This document shows positions 43,624-55,100 of a DNA stretch of 64,000 bases, in pieces. Numbering within the stretch: the first letter of the stretch is position 1; each line of letters begins with the position of its first letter. Origin of the DNA: Parapristionchus giblindavisi (lineage: Eukaryota; Nematoda; Chromadorea; Rhabditida; Diplogasteridae). The stretch is from the NCBI GenBank assembly GCA_943737045.1, contig CALSFV010000206.1:1-64000 (forward strand), read 5' to 3'. A model generated the notes under the pieces. The model saw only the letters and a list, made by a program, of their open reading frames with translations. It made no database searches and was not told the origin of the DNA. The position numbers and the translations under genes were made by a program.

Positions 43624-44687
43624 TACAAAGTGGCGGAAACAACAAATGTCGCATGACAATAGACAGGTCGCGAAAATTTTTTGTTTCCGACTTAGATCCG
43701 TAGGATAAAGAAAATTCTTGTCTTTCCAAGAAATTCCTTTGTTCGAATTGTTCGAAAAGTGTCTAGAAATTTTCCAAAAATCTATTTGTGTATATTTTTT
43801 GTGTCTGCGGGAGAGTATTCAGTAAATAATCAACGGTTGCTTAAACTGCAAGAGGACGATTCGTATGTTTTCCTGAAAATAGCCTAGTTTGGAGCAGATT
43901 TTGGAGGAATACCCTAGGGATCGAGAATTAACGGAAGAAGACACAGACAGGAAAGAAGGTAGACAAAGCATGCCGAGATTTCGTTAAATAAAAAGAAATA
44001 TCTGCTTCGCCTTTAAAGGCATACCCCGAGCTAATTTGAGCAGGAGGGTCTCCATTGGAACAGCGTGTATTTGTATAATGCGTTTTGGTCCTTCAAAAAT
44101 TCTTTCATCATTTCCTACTTTGAGTCTACACAAGATGTTTTTGTTTTACAGGACCGGGAAGTTCCGGAACAAGGGATGCTTATGAAAGCCAGGAAATGAC
44201 TACAGTGTTATATTGTGTTCGGAGCGTACAAAAATCATTGCCAAGTTTGAATCCTTGATAGGACCTCACTTCCTCTTACTATAGCGAGAGCGAGAAAATA
44301 TAGCCATATCGTATATTTGAATTTCTTATAATTAGAAAGAGTCACACTAGACCATAATTGCGCTATTGTCACCTCAGTGATTCGCATAATCAAAATTGTA
44401 GTGGTCGTTTGATATATGTAGGTGAGAATGAATCCTGTGCTGCTTGGCCTTTAAGCATGTGAAGCGAACTTCGAAGTCCTTCTCGTCTACTTCCTAATCA
44501 TGCACTCTTACCACACGTACGGACACAATCAAAGAAACTACAAAATGTGAAAATGTGTTTCAGGCGTTTTAGAATGTTTACGACTTGGTAATGATCATTT
44601 CTCAATTGGTAAATGGAGAGGGTGATTAATAAATGACAAAAACACATAAGAAGAGGAACTAAGTTGGCTGTGAATTTACCATGATGT
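43624..44687. other. Gene-free stretch with a family A fragment
   Basis: TTTAAAGGCATACCCCGAGC at about 44,011 is the left end of a family A element whose remainder is gone. No gene recognised. Confidence 0.4.
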
Positions 44688-44822
44688 CTCTCTCTCTATC
44701 TCTTTCTCTCTCTCTATATATCTTTCTCTCTTTCCCTTCTCTCTCTTTCTTCCTCTCTACCTCTCTCCCTCCCCCTCTCTCTCTTTCCCTTTCCGTTTCT
44801 CTCTCTCTATCCTTCTCTCATC
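44688..44822. repeat. CT-rich microsatellite
   Basis: Imperfect CT/TTTC tract. Confidence 0.9.
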
Positions 44823-45289
44823 CTCAATAGTTAATGATTCATACATTCAAAACGCCTTCATAGTATGACTACGAAAGAGCGACACTGCTAATGACATCTT
44901 TCACTAAAGTGGAGTGAGGAGGTGAAGACGAGTATAGAATAACTGCCTGGTTAAGGCATGGGGACTAATATGTAAATGAAAATTTAGATTTTTTATATTA
45001 CTGAATATAATACTTCACAGGTCATAGGTACTGTGTAGTATAGTCGCGGTGGTGGTATTTAACACGTAAAACAACATTGCTTTGACTGATCGTAAGAAGA
45101 AGGGGGGGGGGAGCAAAACAAGAAGAATGCTTAAAAGATTCAAGTAAGGGCAAAGTTCTATTTTTAGGCGAGATGACCAGAAAGAAATCAAAGTTTCTGG
45201 TGGGTGGAAGATGTTATTTGATCGACAAATGATTGACAAAGCTACCACGTCTAGGGAATACACTGATGGTAACGACATAAAACAATCTT

Positions 45290-45358
45290 TAACTCTTCTG
45301 AGAGCATTGCAGAGCGGAGAGTTTCTATTTTTCCCCAAGAACTCGGTGTGTGCTTTAA
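45290..45358. mobile_element. Family A TTAA element, right half
   Basis: GCAGAGCGGAGAGTTTCTAT and the end ACTCGGTGTGTGCTTTAA. The last TTAA is also the left boundary of the large fold-back that follows. Confidence 0.65.
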
Positions 45359-46089
45359 CATGGGTCTCCTGTAACAGTGTAGCAAAAACGGTCTGTTCTG
45401 CCACTAGGAAAATTTTTTTGTCTCCGATTTCGATGAAAGTCGGTCAGAGGGTGTGGTTGGGGGTCTTGAGAAGACCTAGCCACTTGATTTTGCCAAAATT
45501 GCAAATTATTGATTTTTTGTGATCTAATGTTCCGTTCGCTTCCAAGTCGTCTTCAGGGCGAAAAACGCGAAAAACTAATTTTTTGAACAAAAGGTGATCT
45601 GTTCTCGAAAATTTTCTCTTGAACCCTTCGGTATTATTGCAGAAAACAAGATACGGTAAATGAACAACATACCGAGGTAAAAAGTCGGTATGTTGTTCAT
45701 TTACCGTATCTCTGTCCCCTCAATATCGTTTAATAGAGTACACGGGACTTAGCCATTTTTTTACGAATCAGCAGTTTTTTGATCGTATCTGTCTTTAAAA
45801 TAGTCCAATCGACTATCTTAAAAAAAGAAAATGATGCTCTCGGAAAGGCGAATAAAAAGTTTGTCATGATCGAATAGCTATGACAACCGCTATGACAACT
45901 TCGAGTTATTCGAGGAAAACCTCATCAACACCGATTTTGTCGGCTGTTGCATGCGAGTTATGGAAACACTGTTGCAGAAATTATTTATTTCATTTACAGG
46001 TTTGATCATTTAATACACTTTATTGTCTCCTTTCCTCTTTTCTTCTCCTTTTCGCCTCACCAATTTACAAAGTGAGAGAGAAACAACAA

Positions 46090-46676
46090 CTGGATGAAAA
46101 CCGAGATGAACACACTGTTAACGCCACAATGTTCTATATACTGTGAAAGCCAAAACGACCGCTCAACATAGAAACTCTCTCAGATGCAATCGTCTTTCGC
46201 TTGTCTGGCTATGGAAACAAAATGGCTTGAACCAGAATACTGTGACGGATGAGGCCCCTGACTTGTCTACATCCCTGGTTTTCGATCAGTGATGTAGGAA
46301 CAAACTGAGAGCAGAAGAAGTCGAGAAGAGAATGAAGGTCAGAACGGATATCATACCCGTTAACCGAATGTCACACGATCAGATCAAGAACTGCATTCAG
46401 ACTCTGCTAGCCAGGAAGAAGGAGGAGACAGAGAAGAAGCTGAAAAGCACCAGAAGAGCCAACAGAGATGTGGCACTGCACATGGATTTCATCAACGAAT
46501 GGGAGAAGGAATAAGATGAGGAGGGAGGAGGAATTGAGGATGAAGTGAAAGTACATGAGGATGATCTGACTATCTCCTCCGATGCAATCTACAGCTGGAT
46601 GAAAAGAGAGATGAACACTCTGTTCACGGATGAGGCGACCGACTTGACTACATCCTTCGTTTTCGATCAGTGATGT
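46090..46676 (+). pseudogene. Duplicated small gene inside the fold-back
   Basis: The second copy runs from MKVRTDIIPVNRM at 46,332 through SHDQIKNCIQTLLARKKEE and MDFINEWEKE to a TAA at 46,512, then continues in the same frame through EDEVKVHEDDLTISSDAIY and WMKREMNTLFTDEATDL to FDQ and TGA, so one nonsense codon interrupts about 114 codons. The first copy (46,096-46,284) shows only WMKTEMNTLL and TDEAPDLSTSLVFDQ, separated by a piece of the GSNMFHN family. The protein is small, charged and probably helical. Function unknown. Confidence 0.5.
46141..46240 (+). pseudogene. Dispersed coding fragment (GSNMFHN family), C-terminal piece
   Basis: The frame gives KAKTTAQHRNSL and GLNQNTVT, matching the end of the minus-strand frame at 21,600-21,921 (KARTTAQHTNSL, GLDQNTVT). 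It separates the two parts of the first cargo-gene copy. Confidence 0.55.
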
Positions 46677-47084
46677 TGATAATTGCATATTGATTGCTTG
46701 CTTTTATAACAGTTTCTTATGTATAATAAAAATAAGTCGATTCGATTGGACAGCACAATGAATTATTCTTCAAAAATCAAAATCAAAAATCCTTCCCGTT
46801 TATTCATTGGAATCGATGAAAAAGAAAAAAGTGTAGTGATTCCTCGAATAACTCGAAGATGGATTGTCATAGCTATTCGATCATGAAAGAACTTTTTATT
46901 CGCCTTTTCGAGAGCATCATTTTCCTTTTTTTAAGATAGTCGATTGGACTATTTTAAAGGTGGAGACCCGCGAATGATCATGCAAATCTCTTACATCTCG
47001 CTTATGCAAGTGTCTGGTGATATGCAAGATAGGAAGACTACCCATCTCTCTCTTATTGTTAGTGGTAAAACTTATGACTATATG

Positions 47085-47302
47085 ACCAGTTGGGGGAGTA
47101 CTCATGAGAAATGTACGCTACACTAATTTGCATAGGTTGTCGTATTTCGCTTTTAAATAAATGAATTCTCTGTTATTTAATAATATACTGATGTTAGATA
47201 ACAATAAAACAAATAAATATTTTGAAATAAAACTGTTTAAAAATAGGCAAATTATAACTTCGTTGTATCAGAATTATGTATGACGTTTACTTGTCTCTCT
47301 CT

Positions 47303-47394
<92 letters not shown>

Positions 47395-47800
47395 TCACCA
47401 TGATCACTGACATATTGTATTACAAATTAGATTCACGGCTGTCAGTCATGTAGATTAGGTAATTCAAAAAAAATCATAAAAAGTCGAGTGTAAAAATCGT
47501 GCAAAAGAAGTGGCTTCGGCGGGGATCGAACACGCTGCGCAAAAACTGTAAGCGACATCTTTGCCACTGCGCCACCACTAGCTCTGAGAGGTAGCGCGCA
47601 GAACTACCCCATCATTGCAGGACAATTTCACGGCAATTAGACGGGAATTTCAAGTCAGAAATTGCTCAAACTTTGGATTTTTTCAACTCCGTGCACAGAG
47701 CCCCGCAGGATTTTTTAAACACACATTCTTACTCTATAGATAAAGGGCTTTCTAATAAGCTATAAATCGTTACTTTTCGCCGACTTAAGACGTAAGAGAC
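47085..47800. mobile_element. Unclassified insert in family C, with microsatellite and tRNA-like module
   Basis: It is bounded by two versions of the host's TTGTTAGTG..GGTAAAACTT sequence, which look like a long (about 30-bp) duplication. Inside are a (CT)n tract and a minus-strand tRNA-like module at 47,513-47,585 (GGTGGCGCAGTGGCAAAG, GTGTTCGATCCCC). Confidence 0.5.
47293..47389. repeat. (CT)n microsatellite
   Basis: Nearly pure CT for about 95 bases. Confidence 0.97.
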
Positions 47801-47868
47801 TCCTTGTTAGTGTAGTGGTAAAACTTCTGACTAGAAAGCGCATGGTCGCGAGTTCGAATCCTATTGCC
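47801..47868 (+). pseudogene. tRNA-like module in family C
   Basis: TTAGTGTAGTGGTAAAACTT and GCGAGTTCGAATCC. It is the complete version of the module that is broken at 47,055. Confidence 0.55.
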
Positions 47869-48464
47869 GAACTTTCCTATTTTCAAAAAGCGCGCCTTTG
47901 CCTGAGTTTGATTGCATGATTCATTCATGATTCTAGCGATCAATAAGCTGAATTAGCTTAAAATAAATAGTGTACGGTATGTAGAATAACTTTTGCTATC
48001 ATTCTGTCTTCACAATTTGTTCACGAAAATATTCGCAGGAGTCCACCTTTAAAGACAGATACAATCAAAAAACTGCTAATTCGTAAAAAAATGGCTAAGT
48101 CCCGTGTACTCTATTAAACGATATTGAGGGGACAGAGATACGGTAAATGAACAACATACCGACTTTTTACCTCATCTGACAACTTGTTTCCTGCAATAAT
48201 ACCGAAGGGTTCAAGAGAAAATTTTCGAGAACAGATCACCTTTTGTTCAAAAAATTAGTTTTTCGCGTTTTTCGCCCTGAAGACGACTTGGAAGCGAACG
48301 GATCATTAGATCACAAAAAATCAATAATTTGCAATTTTGGCAAAATCAAGTGGCTAGGTCTTCTCAAGACCCCAACCACACCCTCTGACCGACTTTCATC
48401 GAAATCGGAGACAAAAAAATTTTCCTAGTGGCAGGCGTTGCTACACATTTACCGGAGACCCGTG

Positions 48465-48585
48465 TTAAAGCGACACCCCAAGCTAATTTGAAACTCTCCG
48501 CTTTGGCCACAATCAATAGCTTTCTTTGTCTGACAGAGAGTATTGCCATTGCGGAGAGCAACATTAGCTTGGGGTGTGCCTTTAT
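48465..48585. mobile_element. Family A TTAA element, nearly complete
   Basis: TTAAAGCGACACCCCAAGCT to TTAGCTTGGGGTGTGCCTTTA. Its left TTAA is the right boundary of the 3.1-kb fold-back. Confidence 0.85.
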
Positions 48586-50447
48586 ACACTTTATCTCAAT
48601 TATTTTTTATCTTATTTACCAAACATCAAGAAGTTGCGGCAAAATTTGAAAGAACAAGTAAATGAGAGTTTTTTTCGATCATTCGATCCATAGCGAGATG
48701 ACAGACAGAGGCTTGGTAAAGTGAATTAATGTTAAATGTTAAAACAGCGAGATGAGTTGTTTCCACTGATCCTTGTTTCTAGCAACTATTACCAATTCAT
48801 AATGGGAATAAACATGTTCATTAATAATTCAATAGTTTACCGTTCCCACACCCGTATTCCTTAAGATGACTATTCAACGATCTCTGCTTTCTCAGCACCA
48901 GAGAACCAATTAATTTTAAAAAATCGTATCATTAAATTTATCAAACCATTCGCGATGATGGAACAATCACACATAAGCTAATTTATTTACTTTCAATATG
49001 CACAATCAAATGTGATAATATAGTACCAAAACGAGCAGTTACCGTCAAACACAAATTAGAATTTTTATTTAAGCTATTTTTTATGTATTATTTATGTATT
49101 TTATCTCCATATAACTCGAAGCGCAAGTAAAGTACTTCCATTTCTAAGTTGGTTTTCCCTACCAGAGGTTTGTATCTCATATTTCAAAACTACTCAAAAA
49201 TATTCCGGACATTTTCAGGCAGATGTTTGTTCCAGGTTCACACAATGAAATAGGATATAGGGGAAATATGACGGATAAGCTGATTTGATAACGAGATCTA
49301 TCTGATATGAAAAATATAAGGCATTAGCTTTTCGAAAAAAAAATATAATCTTCGACCAACACCACTTCGACTTTGGCTTCGCAGTGTTTATACGAAAGTC
49401 GATGTTTTGGTTTTTTTTTTACGATTTATAGCTGATGATAGAGTATGTGAAGTGGCAACTGATTAAGGTCATTCATTTGTCGTGTATTGCTATCATGAGG
49501 GTGGGGTAGACGATGTAAACAAGCGCTCACGAGATTTTGCAGAAGCAGACAGGTGATAGACAAGATGAGAAAGCGCAGAGAACTTGTTGTTTATGGCGAA
49601 GGTGGAGGTGTCTAAAGTGGAATATTCAAGAGCATAACTAAGCAGGGGATGCCTGAATATTTGACAGTGGTCAGGACTGGAGATAAAGGTCAGAGCAAAG
49701 TTCTTGAGGGCGCGTGCGTTTTAGGACATGCAAATCGCGAATTGTGTCTGCCTGTCCCGTGTCATCGAGTTTGACTGAATAACTACAGACAAGTGCACAG
49801 TGTTAAATATTTGTAAGAGGGGTTACAGTCAAAACAGGATGTAAAAATCGACATGAAATTTTAGGCAATTTTGACAATACTAATTGAGACAGAGAACAAT
49901 TTCTGTTTGCAAAATTTGCATAATAGAAAAAGAATTTTACAATATTCATATCTCAAAGAAGTTATGGTTCTCTTTATCAAATACGACAACGGTCACCAAA
50001 TTGATGAAATTAAATTTTAAAACTTGTCAACAGTTTGCCGGCAAATGCAGCAATTTTTCGTATTATATTTTTAGTAAAGTCAGTCCACAACAAAGTTTAT
50101 CTACGATAGTTTTTGCACATTGTTGTTCATCGGGATCCAACTCTCCTTTGAGTGTTCTCATGAATGGAGAAATCGTCTCTCATAATCAGAGATGGAAGAA
50201 AAGAATGCGAGCAATCAATTGGTTAGGTGGGGTGTCTCTTCGTAGCGCAGACAAAATATAACATAGTTTATCAGTTGTCGCACAGTTGCGCTGATCATGC
50301 TTTAGCACAGAGAAGCCTTAATATCCAAGTGTTATTTAGGACAATAATCTGGCCCAGAACACATGATAACAAAGATAATTCATCATGGAAAAATAGCAAA
50401 ATGAGTTAACAAGATTTAGGATAGTTTTTCTTTCGCTGATCGTTCTC
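48586..50447. other. Stretch without a supported gene
   Basis: AT-rich. A 125-residue frame at 49,884-50,261 has no recognisable domain and overlaps equally open alternatives. Confidence 0.35.
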
Positions 50448-50514
50448 TGGGATTCGAACTTGCCGACCAACCGCTCGGATTGTCCATCCAACCTGTTATC
50501 CACTAGACCATGGG
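50448..50514 (-). pseudogene. tRNA-like module
   Basis: Minus strand CCATGGTCTAGTGGATAACAGG and AAGTTCGAATCCC match A and B boxes. TTGGATGGACAATCCGA can form an arm but with a 5-base loop. Not embedded in a recognised element. Confidence 0.45.
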
Positions 50515-50617
50515 TACTATGAACAAAAAATTCAAATGATAGATATACTTTCCCGGTCCAATTGAGTGTACCCCTTATATATAGTGATTTTGACTCCGCC
50601 CTTTTAACTTCGCGGGC

Positions 50618-51145
50618 TTGGACACCATTTACAAACTCCAACGCACCAAAACATCTTTATTCTGCCTGAAAAAGCGTTTGCAGCTTCTCAACGAACATAA
50701 GATAGAGATATCAGCGTCTGTAGTATCCTACTTCTTCGAAATAATACAGAGAAGTCACGGCGAGGTCGGTACAGGTCGGATGAGGTCATTGACGAGGACA
50801 CCGAAATATAGATTAGAATAAGAGCGTAGCATACATTTCACGATGGATCAAATCATAAAACAGAGCTAGATATGGCAATGAAGGTTCCCACTTTTAAGAG
50901 CAGAAAATGGCTGATGGGTTGGAGTCGTCTTCGATGAAGGCGGATGGGTTCGTTATCAATGACGACTTCTGGGATCAAATCCATGAAATACGGTATCTAC
51001 AAACGCTGCATCACCTGTGTAAAAGGATTTTTGCCAGCCAGGTTCTAGGACACCTGAACATCTCTATCAAGAAATACACGACGAGGTCGATGAAGATGAC
51101 GATTTTGATCGTCGACGAAGCGACGAATGAACCAATACGATGAGA
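50618..51145 (+). pseudogene. Possible gene remnant
   Basis: Two frames, one with MDTIYKLQRTKTSLFCLKKR and one with FWDQIHEIRYLQTLHHLCKR, are leucine/lysine-rich and look more protein-like than the neighbourhood, but they lie in different frames with stops between them. No family recognised. Confidence 0.25.
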
Positions 51146-52073
51146 GATTGTCTGGGATTCAGCAACATAATTAATGGCTAAATAAGCCAAATGAGTTCAT
51201 ACCTGTAATAGCTACAACATCGAATCGACCACGTCATCGTCGAAGTTCCAACGCCGGGTTAGCAGAGAGAAAGAGAGTGAAGGTGATGAGAAGATCGGAA
51301 AAAATAAGAAAAGAACAAAGATCATCTTTAAAAGGGGACAGACGCAGAAACGATGAGAAGAGGAGAGGAGGAGGAGAGGACAAACGACCGAGAATCGCAA
51401 ATGAAGAGAAGAGAATGAGATTACTTTATATTTTTACATTTAATCAATTTAGAGACATGAGATGGTTTCACTGATGCTGGTGTTTTGCAATGTTCGTAAA
51501 GCAGGGGGGAGATGACAATTCGGCAATGGGGCAGAATTGTCAGCTGGTCCTATTTCTATCTTCCTTCTCTCTAACACACACACTCTCTCTGTCTCTATCT
51601 CCACAGCGATCTGATCAGCTTATTAGCGAAATTTCCTTTTCGCATATCTCTGAAAATCTGCTAAATTTCAAAAATTGGTGCTACAATTCCCTAGATCTAT
51701 TGAATATCTTGCTATTGCAAAAGTACCATCTTCAGAATAGTTGTCGTTCATGAGATACAAGATGGGCGACGTTTCCTAATTGCTCAATCAGATCGCCGTG
51801 TATCTCTATCCCCTCCTCCCCTACCGATCTCTGTTGTTCCCCATTGAGTAAGTAATAGACTGACTGCATTCCTTTTTTTTTCAGAGTGTTGGTAGGCGAA
51901 GGGTCACATTCAAGAATTTCAATCGATATCATCAACGATGCATATCACTCGATTCCACGTCAGTACTATAGTAACAATGAATTCTCGCGATAGATGCATT
52001 AAAAAAGTGTCATTTGTTTCAAATCAATGTGAAAATGTTATCTTTCCATCCACGTTTCTCCACATATTTTGCA
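51146..52073. other. Upstream flank of the modular gene
   Basis: Contains purine- and pyrimidine-rich tracts (51,270-51,420 and 51,540-51,605) and the GAGTAAGTAATAGACTGACT phrase also found at 29,580. No gene recognised. Confidence 0.45.
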
Positions 52074-52097
52074 TATAAAGGACGATAGTTTGCACAG
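52074..52097 (+). promoter_or_regulatory. TATA-like box and possible SL acceptor
   Basis: TATAAAG at 52,074-52,080 lies 34 bp before the predicted ATG, and TAGTTTGCACAG ends at 52,097, 16 bp before it. The first could place transcription start near 52,104 with a tiny leader. The second could be a trans-splice acceptor if this organism uses spliced leaders. Either is inference from position. Confidence 0.4.
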
Positions 52098-52113
52098 AAT
52101 CATCAGAACAACT

Positions 52114-55100
52114 ATGAGTTTTGCTCGTATTATATCGATATCAGTGTTATTAAGAACAGGTAGTATTATATTCCTATTATCTTTTTTTTAAATTTCATTT
52201 TCCAAAATTTAAATATTGTTTCAATGTCAGTGTGGACAGAGTGCCCTCCACTTGTGCAACTACGACCAGACGAAGTTTCTGGTCAATATACGTACACTGG
52301 TGAGGCTACAGCGATAGACGTTGGAGAGGGTTATATTGATCTCGGCTGCAATTCGTGGTTGGAATTTCCAGTGGCGGTATGTTGTACTTTCATTACAAAT
52401 GTACCGTTACATTTGCCTTGCGTGCCTACGCCGTAACCCCTCCGCCGCGTCGGAGAGGAGGTTTTTTTTGCCAATCGATTTCTTCAGTCTGATATTTCAG
52501 AAATTATCTAATCGATTGTTGGCTTTTATGGATATAAGATGCAGGAATAATGAGTGAGTTTTGATTGAAGGAGAATTTTTACAAAGTTTTTTAATGAGTC
52601 TTTTTTTGCATGTTTTACCATGACCATAACCATAACCATGATAATGATATCAATAATGATAATGATAACAAAATATGATAATGTAACCATGAGCAGCAAA
52701 TTCACGAAAGTATTTATTCATATTATTTATTGCATCTTTGTGATTGTAAAAAATCTTTGAATTACAATGTAATCTTAAGATGGATCCACGAACTTACGAA
52801 AGAAGTTTTAACGGACTTCAAGGTATCGGAAATTGCTCTTTTTATTCGTATATATTGGGTTTTTTTCAGACTGCATGTGTGGAAATGACGAGCACCTCCG
52901 AATGTTCGATTTTTTTTATAATCAAAAGTTTTCGGAGTACATATTTTCAGTGTGCATTGGTGAAGAATACTATCGTGCGTTTTCCCCTGGAAATCATTCC
53001 TGTTCTTCAGGAGAGAATCTCCGTGTTGAAGTGAACGGAATTGAGTATACTTCAGATGTTCTTACTTGTAATAACGGCATAACAACAATTGATGGCGTTA
53101 TAGTTCCACCAGAAGATTGGGAAAGTATTACTTGCGGAAGTAAGTAATACTTATGTTTCTGCAGTACGATATTTCCTTGTATTATAAGATCTTATTATTA
53201 ATTCCATCATATTATGCATATTATGCGTATAAAATGTACTTGCACAAGAAAAAAACACTGTGCTCTAAAGAACGGAAGGCTAGATCTCGCCCCGCCTCTC
53301 GATTGTCTCTCCCTGCATCTCCCGAACCCGGCTGACCTTCGTCGCGCGCTATTTGATAAAAACTAGATCGGCATAATTTCTGAACCATGCAAAACAAGAA
53401 ATGCACTCTTCTACAATTAAAACAAGTGATTTTTATACGCTCAATATCATGAAATGAGTTGCCACGAGGGATCTATTTTTTTAAGATAAATTAATGTCGA
53501 TTTAAATATTGTTTCAGTACCTAAGGTGTGTCCCCCGCTGGTGCAACTACGACCTGACGAAATTTCTGATCAATATACGTACACTGGCGAGGCTATAGCG
53601 AAATACTATGAATCAGAAAATTATTATTATCTCGGCTGTAACGAGTTCGAAGGTCCAATTATGGTATGTTGTACTTTCATTACAAAGATAACAATGATTA
53701 TCGGTAATAAAATCTTCAAAGAATCTACAAAAACTTCGTTATTGTAATGAATCAATCTAATTTCTGCGATTCGATATTCCAGAAATTACCAAATCGATTA
53801 TTGGCTGTTGTACCATTGAAATGCGAGAAAAATAAGTGAGTTCTTTTTCAAGTTTTTTCATTACTAAACTGAAATCTCAAATCTTGCGTTAGCAAAATCA
53901 AAGGAAAATTGTAAAACAACAACATGATGAGATAGTGTAAATCTTTTTTTTTTCAATTTTCCTAAAAGACTTCAGGCTCTGCAGTACAGAGTCAACCATT
54001 CTGTTTTGGTTATAGGGATAAAAACCCATGTTTCCTTATCTTTAAAATTATTACACTTTTTTTCGCATTATTGAGCTTACACAGAGAGCAAACTTACCCA
54101 GATATGGGGTAATCGTTACCCAACAACGTGCATCGGGGTATTCGTTTGCCCATATTCGGGGTATTCTGATTACCCATGCATTTTGGAGAGAAAGATTACC
54201 AATTATTTTCCTAAATTGACAAGTACATTATAGTCGAATGCTCGTTATATTAGTGCATACCTTTTCCCTTTATTCGATCTAGCCTTTTCTCTTTATTTTC
54301 ATCCAATTCGTTCCCGCCATAAAGACCGTGTAAGGCTGCATTCAACATTTCGGGTATTCGTTTGCCAGGGCAATGGGGGTGGGTAATAATATATAATAAT
54401 ATATTTATCGCATCTTGGAGAAAAGAGACGAGGTATTTTTTCATAAACAATTAAAATGCATATTAAAACAAGAAGTAGCGACGATATAGGTGAAAATAAC
54501 GATTTGCCAGGTAAATTTGCTCTCAATGTACCGAGGCACTTACTATTTATTTATTTTATATATTTATTTGTTTGTCCATCAGTTAAACATGGGGGGAAAG
54601 CAACAATAAGGGAGTAACAATAAGGGAGTGACAGTCACCTAGTTGTATATCACGCATCTTTCCTAAGAATTGACCAAAATCGACTGATTTACTACACACG
54701 TCTCTCCAGGAGTTCACGTCAAAGTTCGTCGTTGAGGCTCCTTCCGATGCGATTTTCACGGCTCACAGTAGAGTTATGAAAAAGTTTCCAGCAGATGAAA
54801 TGTGTATTTTCTCGAGTACTTTCGATAAAAATGTGAAAATGCAACTTTTTAATTTTCCGTTCCCTATGGATCGCGTTCCATAGTCTCGGGAAAGATTTTT
54901 TAAAGGCTCAATCGATAGAGCTCGTTCACAGCTTTCATTTAAGCGCTTGAGAGAGCATTTTCATAGGGATTTGGCTGAATTACGTAAAAAACGGCATTTA
55001 AATGCTGGTAGATCACTAATAGTCGCTTTGATCTGTTTGCCATTGTCGGCTCCTTGACAGGATTGTCCTGTAACATACGGGAGAATGGGCTGAGGATCAT

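Larger units (their letters stand above)
46954..48052 (+). mobile_element. Family C TTAA element, split, with proven empty site
   Basis: TTAAAGGTGGAGACCCGCGA at the left, TTCGCAGGAGTCCACCTTTAA-type end at the right. The flanks GGACTATT and AGACAGATAC join to give the uninterrupted GTCTTTAAAATAGTCC found inverted at 45,791-45,806 in the other arm. About 715 bp of other DNA (47,085-47,800) interrupts the element at its tRNA-like module. Confidence 0.9.
45359..48464. mobile_element. 3.1-kb TTAA fold-back with gene cargo and nested inserts
   Basis: The ends CATGGGTCTCC and GGAGACCCGTG lie between TTAA at 45,355-45,358 and 48,465-48,468. Arms of roughly 590 bp (left to about 45,950; right from about 46,838) share TTTTTTTGTCTCCGATTTCG, CCAAGTCGTCTTCAGGGCG, ACCTTTTGTTC and ATGGCTAAGTCCCGTGTACT-type blocks. 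The left arm also contains a private hairpin (ACGGTAAATGAACAACATAC twice inverted). The right arm was later split by a family C element at TTAA, while the left arm keeps the empty site. The core (46,090-46,680) contains two copies of a small coding sequence. Confidence 0.8.

Noticed and set aside
49884..50261. 125-residue hypothetical protein
   Set aside because: No domain, no coding bias and no splice support; other frames across it are similarly open.
52870..53147. Single long exon joining C and D (frame CMCGNDEHLRMFDFFYNQ)
   Set aside because: That frame is not open in the other three modules. The phase-0 frame with a 47-52 nt intron starting GTTCGA or GTTCAA works in all four.
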